From NCBI GenBank assembly GCA_934479825.1, contig CAKSOW010000032.1, positions 1-28,241 on the forward strand: 28,241 nucleotides of DNA, read 5' to 3'. Both the position numbers and the translations under genes were made by a program. The DNA comes from an uncultured Eubacteriales bacterium. Its GTDB lineage: Bacteria; Bacillota; Clostridia; Oscillospirales; CAG-382. Of the stretch, positions 15,496-22,861 are shown piece by piece (the first letter of the stretch is position 1; each line of letters begins with the position of its first letter). The notes under the pieces are model-generated. The model saw nothing but the letters and a program-made list of their open reading frames with translations. It was not told the origin of the DNA and did no database searches.

Positions 15496-16923
15496 ATGTA
15501 TGACGTTACTATCATCGGATGCGGTGTCGTCGGCGCATTGACGGCGCGTGAACTCACCCGGTTTCGCTTGAAAGTCTGCATTCTCGAAAAAGAAAACGAT
15601 GTTGCTATGGGCGCCTCCAAGGCCAACAGCGGCATCGTGCATGCCGGGTTCGACGCACATCCCGGTTCACTCAAAGCTAAATTCAACGTGGAGGGCAATC
15701 GCCGCATGAAAGGCGTGTGTGCGGCTCTCGGCGTAAAGTTCCGTGCAAACGGGTCGCTTGTCATCGCCTTTAACGACGAAGATAGGAAAACCGTCAAAGA
15801 GCTCTATGAACGCGGCGTTCAAAACGGCGTTCCGGAGTTACGGATTCTGGACAAAACAGAAGTTCACGCACTGGAACCGGCGCTCTCCGACAAAGTTGTC
15901 GGTGCGCTGTTTGCGCCGACCGGCGGCATCGTATGTCCGTATGGCCTGACGATTGCCGCGGCAGGCAATGCCATGGACAACGGCGCGGAGCTGCTCACTA
16001 ACTTTGAAGTCGCACACATTATGAAAAACGATTCCCATTATACGCTTGCCGCTGCTGACGGACGAACCGTAGAATCGCGCTTTGTCGTCAACAGTGCCGG
16101 ACTCTTTTCGGACGCTGTCGCCGCTATGGTCGGCGATACCTCCTTCCATGTTCATCCGCGTTCGGGCGAATATATGATTTTGGACAAAGCGAGCGCCGGA
16201 TTCTGCGACCGCACGATCTTCCGCACACCGACCGCGATGGGAAAGGGAATTTTAGTTTCTCCGACGGCAGACGGCAATATTTTACTCGGACCGACTTCGA
16301 CCGACATTACCGACAAGACCGACAAGGCTACCACCCCCGAAGGACTTGCCAAAATCATGGAACAGGCCTTGGAGGACGCGCCGGGTGTTCCGCTTCGCAG
16401 CGTTATCACCTCGTTTACCGGATTGCGTGCAGTCGGCGACACGGGCGATTTTATTATCCGTTTTTCGTCCGAACGCTTCTTAACGCTCGGCGGCATTGAA
16501 TCCCCTGGTCTTACCAGTGCGCCGGCGCTTGCGAAACACATTGTCCGTCTTTTGAAAAAAGCCGGCCTTTCCGCAGAGCGGAATCCTGCTTTCAACGGCC
16601 GCCGCAAGGCCTATTACCGGTTCTCCGAAATGACGCCGGCGCAGAAAAACCGCGTTATCCGCCAGAATCCCGATTACGGCACCATTGTCTGCCGCTGCGA
16701 GGGCATTACCAAAGGCGAGATTCTGGACGCTATCCGCGTCAATCCCCCGGCGCGCGACCTTGACGGTATCAAACGCCGCACCAGAAGCGGCATGGGACGC
16801 TGCCAGGGCGGCTTCTGTTCTCCGGTCATTGCCGGATTGATTGCCGAACACACGGGTATCCCTTTTGAAAAGGTGACAAAATTCGGCCCGGGCTCGGAAT
16901 TGAATCTCGGCAAGACTAAGTAA
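15496..16923 (+). CDS. glpA: FAD-dependent glycerol-3-phosphate dehydrogenase with BFD-like Fe-S domain
   Basis: Protein of 475 residues. The N-terminal FAD-binding fold (VTIIGCGVVGALTAREL, GxGxxG at 8-13) and the DAO-family body match anaerobic GlpA/GlpO-type dehydrogenases that oxidise glycerol-3-phosphate to dihydroxyacetone phosphate. The C-terminal 90 residues form a BFD-like [2Fe-2S] domain with IVCRCEGITKGEI near 396-408 and GMGRCQGGFC near 432-441, giving four cysteines. A linked FAD oxidoreductase and a Cys-rich DUF1667 protein follow, so electrons probably pass through a multi-subunit complex as in GlpABC. AAAGGAAG precedes the ATG. Substrate assignment rests mainly on the glpP linkage; family relatives are sometimes annotated as generic FAD oxidoreductases. 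Confidence 0.87.
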   Translation: MYDVTIIGCGVVGALTARELTRFRLKVCILEKENDVAMGASKANSGIVHAGFDAHPGSLKAKFNVEGNRRMKGVCAALGVKFRANGSLVIAFNDEDRKTVKELYERGVQNGVPELRILDKTEVHALEPALSDKVVGALFAPTGGIVCPYGLTIAAAGNAMDNGAELLTNFEVAHIMKNDSHYTLAAADGRTVESRFVVNSAGLFSDAVAAMVGDTSFHVHPRSGEYMILDKASAGFCDRTIFRTPTAMGKGILVSPTADGNILLGPTSTDITDKTDKATTPEGLAKIMEQALEDAPGVPLRSVITSFTGLRAVGDTGDFIIRFSSERFLTLGGIESPGLTSAPALAKHIVRLLKKAGLSAERNPAFNGRRKAYYRFSEMTPAQKNRVIRQNPDYGTIVCRCEGITKGEILDAIRVNPPARDLDGIKRRTRSGMGRCQGGFCSPVIAGLIAEHTGIPFEKVTKFGPGSELNLGKTK

Positions 16924-16960
16924 CCATGCAGGAAACGCACAAGGAAAGGTGAAAACGATT

Positions 16961-18229
16961 ATGATAAAAAAAGACCTTGTTATCATCGGCGGAGGTCCTG
17001 CCGGCATGAGTGCCGCCGTCAGCGCCTATGAAGCCGGTATCCGGGATATTCTGATCTTAGAACGCGAAAGTCATCTCGGAGGCATTCTGAAACAGTGCAT
17101 TCACAACGGATTCGGACTTCACAAGTTCGGAGAAGAGCTGACCGGCCCGGAATATGCCTATAAATATGAAAAAAAGGTATTGGAATACGGCATTCCTTAT
17201 ATGACTGAAACCACTGTTTTATCGCTGTCCGATGACCGTGTTGTCACAGCGACCAATCATGAAAAAGGCGTTTTCTCGGTCAAGGCAGGAGCTGTCATTC
17301 TTGCTATGGGATGCCGCGAACGCTCGCGCGGCGCGGTGAACACAGCCGGCACGCGCCCGGCAGGCGTCTATTCGGCCGGTACGGCACAGAAATACGTCAA
17401 CATCGACGGCTATATGCCCGGCAAGACCGTCGTGATCTTAGGTTCGGGCGATATCGGGCTTATCATGGCGCGCCGCATGACGTTGGAGGGCGCTACGGTC
17501 AAGGCCGTCTGTGAAATTCTGCCGTATTCGGGTGGGCTGAGCCGGAATATTGTGCAGTGTCTGAACGATTTTGATATTCCGTTAAAACTCTCGCATACCA
17601 TTTTAAAAATACACGGTGAAAAGCGCGTTACCGGCGTGACTATCGCCCAGGTTGACGAACGCCGCAATCCCATTCCCGGCACCGAAGAGTACATTGATTG
17701 CGACACGGTTCTGTATTCCGTCGGCCTGATTCCGGAAAACGAGCTGACGCGCGGCGCCGGCATTGCACTTGACCGCGTTACGAGCGGCGCAAAGGTGGAC
17801 GAGTTCCGCGAAACCGAAACGCCCGGTATTTTCTCTTGCGGAAACGTACTTCATGTGCACGACCTTGTTGACTACGTCAGCGAAGAAGCGGAAATAGCAG
17901 GCAAAGGAGCGGCGCGTCTCTTGCGCGGTGAAACCGGAGAAAAACTAAAACAGCCGATTCAATTGGAAGCCTCCGACGGTGTGCGCTACACCGTGCCGCA
18001 GCGCATTACCGAAACCGGCGATGTTTCGGTGTTCTTCCGTGTGGCCGATGTGTACAAAAACGCTTATCTTACGGTCAAAGACGGCGATAAGGTTTTAGTT
18101 CACCGTAAGAAAACGCGTTTTGCGCCCGGCGAAATGGAACGCTTAGAACTGAAAAAAGAGTGGATTTCTGAAAATAAATCCGGAAATTTGCATTTTTCTC
18201 TTGATTTTGACGGAAAAGAGGGAGTATAA
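16961..18229 (+). CDS. FAD/NAD(P)-binding oxidoreductase of the glycerol-3-phosphate complex
   Basis: Start at the ATG 16961, 11 bases after AAGGAAAGG; the in-frame GTG at 16949 overlaps that site. Product of 422 residues with an N-terminal FAD motif (LVIIGGGPAGMSAAVSAYEA) and a second Rossmann dinucleotide motif (VVILGSGDIGLIMARRM, about 155-171). A thioredoxin-reductase-like C-terminal segment reads TPGIFSCGNVLHVHDLVDYV. GCRERSRGAVNTAGTRPAG is characteristic of the group that follows glpO-type dehydrogenases in clostridia and Thermotogales. It probably passes electrons from the dehydrogenase toward NAD(P) or another acceptor. The stop overlaps the next start (TAATG), so translation is coupled. 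Confidence 0.82.
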   Translation: MIKKDLVIIGGGPAGMSAAVSAYEAGIRDILILERESHLGGILKQCIHNGFGLHKFGEELTGPEYAYKYEKKVLEYGIPYMTETTVLSLSDDRVVTATNHEKGVFSVKAGAVILAMGCRERSRGAVNTAGTRPAGVYSAGTAQKYVNIDGYMPGKTVVILGSGDIGLIMARRMTLEGATVKAVCEILPYSGGLSRNIVQCLNDFDIPLKLSHTILKIHGEKRVTGVTIAQVDERRNPIPGTEEYIDCDTVLYSVGLIPENELTRGAGIALDRVTSGAKVDEFRETETPGIFSCGNVLHVHDLVDYVSEEAEIAGKGAARLLRGETGEKLKQPIQLEASDGVRYTVPQRITETGDVSVFFRVADVYKNAYLTVKDGDKVLVHRKKTRFAPGEMERLELKKEWISENKSGNLHFSLDFDGKEGV

Positions 18230-18588
18230 TGGGAACGGAAAAAAGAAAGATTATCTGTACTTGCTGTCCGATGGGCTGTCATATGGATGTAACGCTCGAA
18301 AACGGCAAGGTGACGGAGGTCGTCGGAAACACCTGCAAGCGCGGCGCGGCTTATGCGGTCGATGAATGCACCAACCCCAAGCGCACGCTGACAAGCACGG
18401 TAAAGACGGATAGCGGCGAAATGCTTTCGGTTAAAACAGCCGAAGCGATCCCGTTTGGCAAAATGCGCGACGTTATGAAAGCGCTTTCGGCTGTCACAGT
18501 CCAAACGCCGGTACACATCGGCGACGTAATACTCGCGGACGTTTGCGGCACGGGCGTAAGCGTTGTGGCGACAAAAAACATCGGGTAA
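18229..18588 (+). CDS. DUF1667 cysteine-rich protein of the glp operon
   Basis: Protein of 119 residues with Cys10, Cys12, Cys13 and Cys17 (IICTCCPMGCHMDV) plus Cys36 and Cys47 (NTCKRG, DECTNP). This is the layout of the DUF1667 family that regularly accompanies the two FAD oxidoreductases, probably as an electron-transfer or cofactor subunit. The segment KRTLTSTVKT resembles the C-terminal half of the family and the middle contains AEAIPFGKMRDVMKAL. Start overlaps the previous stop. The stop codon is embedded in a 12-bp hairpin. Confidence 0.85.
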   Translation: MGTEKRKIICTCCPMGCHMDVTLENGKVTEVVGNTCKRGAAYAVDECTNPKRTLTSTVKTDSGEMLSVKTAEAIPFGKMRDVMKALSAVTVQTPVHIGDVILADVCGTGVSVVATKNIG

Positions 18589-18610
18589 AAGCCGGAGCCC
18601 GGCTTTTACC
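18584..18610 (+). promoter_or_regulatory. Perfect 12-bp hairpin at the DUF1667 stop codon
   Basis: GGTAAAAGCCGG (18584-18595) pairs with CCGGCTTTTACC (18599-18610) around a 3-nt loop. The TAA stop is inside the left arm. No T-run follows. It may protect the upstream mRNA or reduce glpP translation or transcription inside the operon. Confidence 0.55.
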
Positions 18611-18639
18611 GTCAAACTTCATTGTAAGGCAGGAGTTTT

Positions 18640-19185
18640 ATGGAACAGGCATTGTTTACCGAAAAAACGATCATTGCCGCCGTGCGCAGCAAAAAGGAAT
18701 TTGACGCGGCGTTAAACAGCCGTTCGCAGGTGATATTCTTGCTGTCCGGAACCATTTCGGAACTGCCTGCGTTTCTTCATGCGGCGCACAAATGCTCCAA
18801 AAAACTGTTTCTGCATTTAGATATGATTGAGGGGCTTGCCGGCGATGCGGCCGGTGTGGAATATGCGGCCGGTCTTGCGCCGGACGGCATTATCAGCACA
18901 CGCGGCAATCTCATCAAGCTTGCCAAAGGATACGGACTTTGCACGGTACAGCGCTTTTTCATTGTGGACGGACGTTCGGTGGAAACGGCGTTAGATACCT
19001 TACGCAAAACAAAGCCGGCTTATGCCGAGCTTATGCCGGGGCTTGTCTGCAAGGCTATCCGCGCCTTTTCTGCCACGGGACTTCCCGTGATCGCAGGCGG
19101 TCTTATCACCACATCCGATGAAGCGAAGGCCGCCTTTGCTTCCGGGGCTTATGCGGTCTCAACCTCGGCGGAGACGCTGTGGTAA
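18640..19185 (+). CDS. glpP: Glycerol-3-phosphate-responsive antiterminator GlpP
   Basis: Protein of 181 residues matching GlpP over its length: FLHLDMIEGLAGD (about 57-69), APDGIISTRGNLIKLAK, VQRFFIVDGRS, ELMPGLVCKAI, LPVIAGGLITT and the C-terminal AVSTSAETLW. GlpP is a TIM-barrel-like mRNA-binding protein that, with glycerol-3-phosphate, promotes read-through or stability of glp leader RNAs. It is the last gene of the operon and a terminator follows, so it probably acts on the leader hairpin at 15379-15429 in its own transcript. AAGGCAGGAG precedes the ATG. No glycerol kinase or facilitator is present in this window. Confidence 0.93.
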   Translation: MEQALFTEKTIIAAVRSKKEFDAALNSRSQVIFLLSGTISELPAFLHAAHKCSKKLFLHLDMIEGLAGDAAGVEYAAGLAPDGIISTRGNLIKLAKGYGLCTVQRFFIVDGRSVETALDTLRKTKPAYAELMPGLVCKAIRAFSATGLPVIAGGLITTSDEAKAAFASGAYAVSTSAETLW

Positions 19186-19209
19186 ACATAGTTTTAATAT
19201 TTTTGTTTC

Positions 19210-19245
19210 AGGCTGTAAGAGCAAGATTGCTTTTGCAGCCTTTTT
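19210..19245 (+). terminator. glp operon terminator
   Basis: AGGCTGTAAGAGCA (from 19210) pairs with TGCTTTTGCAGCCT including G-T pairs, followed by TTTTT (19241-19245). Confidence 0.8.
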
Positions 19246-19376
19246 GAATGCGCCGCAAAACGTATGGCATATTCACCCTGTCGAGTATCTGTGCATTTCG
19301 CACAATCCGGCCCGTTTCAATTTGTCGGGTTTGTAAAACAGGTCACGATTTGCAATAAATGCGCCGCTATTTGTAA

Positions 19377-19405
19377 TTGCTTTTCCTTTTTGTTTGCTTT
19401 ATAAT
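19377..19405 (+). promoter_or_regulatory. Promoter of the large secreted protein gene
   Basis: TTGCTT (19377-19382), a 17-bp spacer and TATAAT (19400-19405), 37 bases ahead of the ATG. AAAAGGAG is the ribosome site. Confidence 0.65.
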
Positions 19406-19441
19406 CATATATGTAAAATATATTGAAAAGGAGTTTACAGA

Positions 19442-21835
19442 ATGAAGAAAATCACCTCTCTGCTTCTCACGGTTCTTATGCTCGTTTGTTTGTGCGTACC
19501 GGCCGGTGCGCTGAATGTTGAAACGGTTGAGACTGTGAGCGAAACCGCAGGACTCACCGAACAATCCGGTGCAGAATTTGCAAGCGATATGATTGTCCCT
19601 GGCAAAAACCTCATCAACGGCACGACCGAACCTGAAACCTTTGACACATGGGATATTTCAAATTCCGTTATTGCCAAAGAGGGCAATTCCAACACTTTCA
19701 AGGTTGGCGCATCGCCCGAAGGTACGGATCATGCCGCTGACAACAGCCTGATCATCGGCGATAAGGCGGCCGCCGGCAATCAACGTTATCCGGTTTACCG
19801 CATTGCCGCCAACATGGAAAAGGGCAGAAAGTATTCTATCGCGTTCAACATGTTCTCGGATATCAACACGACCGAAACCGCTTTTCTGTGGATTCTGGGC
19901 TACAACGGCACCAAATATGACGTTTTTGCGTCGCTGGGAAATGACCTTCGCGCCGCTGTCAGAGAAAATAAATGGTATTACTATGTCAACAAGGAAGCTC
20001 TTTGGGATAACGGCTTTGTGGACAGCCCGTTCCTTAAAATCCAGGTTCAGACCAACAAAAATGCAAATACGCCTCAGTATTATTGGTACTTGGACGACGT
20101 ACTTGTTATCCCGTATTACAAGATCACCTACATTGGCCTTGACGGTGAGACCGTAGCCGCAACCGATTATGCTCTTTACGGTGCAGACGGCGAGTTCCTC
20201 ACCTCGTATACGCCCGACCTTTCCAAAGTGCCCGGTGCACACGGCTATTCGCTGACCCAGGGCGGCGACCGTGTAACAAGCGTTCCGCTTGCCAATGAAG
20301 ATATCACGCTTTATGCGTTCCAGACGCAGAAGTTAGTGTTTGAGGGAAAGGAATACGACATCACCGGCGACTCCTTTACGATTCCTACTCCCGAAGAAAC
20401 CGGTGCCCAGACCGAGAACTTCTTGCTGTGGATCGGCAGTAACGGTGAAAAATACCGTGCCGGCGAAGTGATTACCGGAGATGAGTTAATCGGTCTTATC
20501 GGTCTGACGTTTACCGCTGTCTGCCAGGACGTTTCCCAGCCTGCCATGGGCATGGCCTTTGAAGGCACGGCAAAGGACAACTTCAATGTTTCCGCTGTTT
20601 CCGCAGCCAAGTTCAGCTATACGGAATATATGCAGGATGACGGACGCAGCGTATATCATGCGCATGCCTACAAGTGGAAAGATGCGGCTAACACGGACGC
20701 GCGCATTGCCGTAAATGCCGCCGCTCCTTTTGATTCTTCCGAATACAACATTTTGAAATACACCTACAAGATCAATACGCTCCAAGACAAAAACCTCACC
20801 GACGTTGAAAAAGCGGAAATGAAGATTTTCTACAACAACGGAACCGGCAGCGGCGGTTATTGGTGCGGCAGAACAGACGGCTGTCCGGGTGAGCATATCC
20901 CGGCCAAGCAATATTTTGTATCTGTCACGGAAAACTATCAGACCGTAGAGATCGACATGGGACTTGCGGAAAACAACGTTTCCGGCCACGGCTGGTCTGC
21001 CGGAAAAACGATCTCCCAGCTTCATATCGACCCTGCCAAGATCCAGGTTTCCGGTGTGCAGGATACCTGTATTGATTCCGTGCGTGTTTACCGCGACGGC
21101 GTCTTTACGGTAACTTATGACACCAATATTCCGGACGGTGCGGACGAGTTTGTACAATCCGAAGTAGCGGCAGACACAGGACGCGGCGTCGGTACTGGAT
21201 ATCTTCTCACCGACGAACAACCGGTTATCACCTCCTACACGTTCCGCGGTTGGGCATTGACGCCGGACGCCGCGCCGGAAAAAACCGTAACGTCGGTTAA
21301 TCTGACGGGCGATCTCACGGTCTACGCTGTCTGGTCGGAAACGCCGGCTTACCCGAACGCCGCAAACGAGGCATCCATTCGTAGCGGTGCAGATAATATC
21401 AACGGGTTGCGTTTCTATGCAACTGTCTATGCGGCCACCAGAGAAGAGCTGGAAGAATATGGCTTTATCGTTGCTTTGGAAGAAACCTTAGGCGACAATG
21501 AGCTGACCTTCGATTTCAAAAACCACGCAGACGGCAAGCCGCTGTATGCTTCCGGCAAAGCGTACAACAAGAGTGAAAACCTTGATCGTCAGTTTGATAT
21601 TAACGAGAGTGGCGATATCACATTTACGGCGGTCTGCACCGGCATTCCGGAAAACGGCTATAACAAACGCATTGTGGCGCGTCCGTATGCTGTTATCTTG
21701 AACAACGGTTACCGATTCACCGCATACGGCGATGCCGCCGTGTTCTCGCTTGCTGAGGTTGCGGCAAGCATTCGCGATGCGGCCGGCGATGAATATGCCG
21801 CCAACAAAGACTATATCGACTTAATTTTAGGTTAG
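19442..21835 (+). CDS. Large secreted modular protein with CBM-like and InlB-repeat-like domains
   Basis: Protein of 797 residues with a signal peptide (MKKITSLLLTVLMLVCLCVP, cleavage near 23). Residues about 55-225 look like a beta-sandwich carbohydrate-binding module (GNSNTFKVGASPEG, KGRKYSIAFNMFSD, YYWYLDDVLVIPYY). A beta-repeat module follows (about 226-370, ITYIGLDGETVAATDY). A second CBM-like unit lies at about 375-555 (FKYTYKINT-type strands, ending CIDSVRVYRDG). Then comes an InlB/Flg_new-type repeat at about 557-635 (TVTYDTNIPDG, YTFRGWALTPD, LTVYAVWSE). The C-terminal 160 residues (INGLRFYATVYA, EYGFIVALEE, VARPYAVILNNGYRF) form a domain recurrent in clostridial secreted proteins. 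There is no LPxTG or SLH anchor and no recognisable catalytic domain. It has its own promoter and terminator. A glycan-binding role is inferred. Confidence 0.78.
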   Translation: MKKITSLLLTVLMLVCLCVPAGALNVETVETVSETAGLTEQSGAEFASDMIVPGKNLINGTTEPETFDTWDISNSVIAKEGNSNTFKVGASPEGTDHAADNSLIIGDKAAAGNQRYPVYRIAANMEKGRKYSIAFNMFSDINTTETAFLWILGYNGTKYDVFASLGNDLRAAVRENKWYYYVNKEALWDNGFVDSPFLKIQVQTNKNANTPQYYWYLDDVLVIPYYKITYIGLDGETVAATDYALYGADGEFLTSYTPDLSKVPGAHGYSLTQGGDRVTSVPLANEDITLYAFQTQKLVFEGKEYDITGDSFTIPTPEETGAQTENFLLWIGSNGEKYRAGEVITGDELIGLIGLTFTAVCQDVSQPAMGMAFEGTAKDNFNVSAVSAAKFSYTEYMQDDGRSVYHAHAYKWKDAANTDARIAVNAAAPFDSSEYNILKYTYKINTLQDKNLTDVEKAEMKIFYNNGTGSGGYWCGRTDGCPGEHIPAKQYFVSVTENYQTVEIDMGLAENNVSGHGWSAGKTISQLHIDPAKIQVSGVQDTCIDSVRVYRDGVFTVTYDTNIPDGADEFVQSEVAADTGRGVGTGYLLTDEQPVITSYTFRGWALTPDAAPEKTVTSVNLTGDLTVYAVWSETPAYPNAANEASIRSGADNINGLRFYATVYAATREELEEYGFIVALEETLGDNELTFDFKNHADGKPLYASGKAYNKSENLDRQFDINESGDITFTAVCTGIPENGYNKRIVARPYAVILNNGYRFTAYGDAAVFSLAEVAASIRDAAGDEYAANKDYIDLILG

Positions 21836-21848
21836 TTTAACCGAAACA

Positions 21849-21885
21849 AAGCGCGCCCGACGGCTAAAACCCGTCGGGCGCGCTT
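21849..21885 (+). terminator. Terminator hairpin after the secreted protein gene
   Basis: AAGCGCGCCCGACGG (21849-21863) pairs perfectly with CCGTCGGGCGCGCTT (21871-21885); loop CTAAAAC. Only a short T-run follows. It lies 13 bp after the stop and immediately before the first hairpin-repeat array. Confidence 0.8.
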
Positions 21886-21891
21886 TACTGT

Positions 21892-22135
21892 TGCTTTTCG
21901 GTTCTCGAAAAGCATAAAAGAGACGGTTTTTGTGTTACTTTTTCGCTTGTACGAAAAAGTAAGCAAAAGGGGACGTTTTTTCTGTTACTTTTTGCGGCGT
22001 GCAAAAAGTAACCAAAAACACGCCGAGGGCTGCGGCCCTCTGGACTCCGGAGAACGGTTCAAAGCTCTGTATTGGCATGCTTTTTATAGAAATTTAATCG
22101 GTTCGTGTCTAAAACAGCTTTCAGGCTTTGAACCG
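21892..22135 (+). repeat. Hairpin-array repeat, copy 1
   Basis: Five successive stem-loops separated by short linkers: TGCTTTTCG/CGAAAAGCA (21892-21914), TTACTTTTTCG/CGAAAAAGTAA (21935-21962), GTTACTTTTTGC/GCAAAAAGTAAC (21984-22012), GAGGGC/GCCCTC (22025-22040) and a long-armed hairpin CGGTTCAAAGC/GCTTTGAACCG (22055-22135). The first two linkers share an AAAAGRGACG-T-rich core. It starts seven bases after the terminator of the preceding gene. The bases up to about 22145 still match the inverted copy 2. The 22146-22514 spacer between copies 1 and 2 has no supportable gene. Confidence 0.85.
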
Positions 22136-22514
22136 GTGCGAGGGGGTTATTTTACTGCATAAGGATTTGTAGGTATTTTTGAAAAAGCAAGCCCTGATTT
22201 GGGAGGACAGTAGGTTATGTGTTTCATAGAATTGGCTGGTTTGGTGGGAGGTTGTTTTTGAGAGGACAGAAAGTCATTTTTGAGAAAATGAAAAACCTTG
22301 TGAGAGTATAAAAATTCCGGCTTTTTGCACACGCAAATATTTTGGATAAATCTCAAAGTTTTTATCAGCCCACATCAAATTCCCATTTCCACCGCAACAA
22401 AGATAACGTACACTTTCTCTTTTAAACGACCGCTTGCGGCGGCAAGCACGCACTGCAACTTCGATTTTCCGCAAAATCCGATTCTGCGTCTGCACGAAGG
22501 TATCCCTTTCACAC

Positions 22515-22860
22515 CGGTTCAAAGCCTGAAAGCTGTTCAGGCGCGGAAAGCTACAAATTTTATCAAAAACATGCTTGTGTAGAGCTTTGAACCGTTCCCG
22601 GAGTCGTGAGGGTCGCAACCCTCACGGCTGCTTTTTGGTTCTTTTTGCAGAAGCAAAAAGAACGTAAAATTGTCTTTTTGGGTACTTTTCGTACAAACGA
22701 AAAGTACGTATATCGTCCCTTGGGAAATTTTCCGAAAAAAGAAAATTTCCCTGAGAGCCTCTTTCCGGGCTATTCGGAAAAGCACTGCTCCCCAGCCGCC
22801 CCTTTCAGGGCGGCAAACTCACGCTGCCGCGTGAGCATCGGCAGGCGGCACAGCCGCCTG
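22515..22860 (-). repeat. Hairpin-array repeat, copy 2 (inverted relative to copies 1 and 3)
   Basis: Read on the minus strand from the stop of the rhamnosidase-like gene: CAGGCGGC/GCCGCCTG (22842-22860), CTCACGC/GCGTGAG (22818-22835), GCCGCCC/GGGCGGC (22795-22814), TTTCCG/CGGAAA (22762-22780), GGGAAATTTTC/GAAAATTTCCC (22722-22751), GTACTTTTCG/CGAAAAGTAC (22682-22707), GTTCTTTTTGC/GCAAAAAGAAC (22638-22663), GTGAGGGT/ACCCTCAC (22606-22625) and CGGTTCAAAGC/GCTTTGAACCG (22515-22594). The last five correspond in order to the five units of copy 1, with paired base changes that keep the stems. No gene is supportable here. Confidence 0.85.
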
Positions 22861-22861
22861 T

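Noticed and set aside
22146..22514. Open frames between the two facing hairpin arrays on both strands.
   Set aside because: They cross the repeat arms, lack ribosome sites and have no recognisable protein features. They are treated as non-coding.
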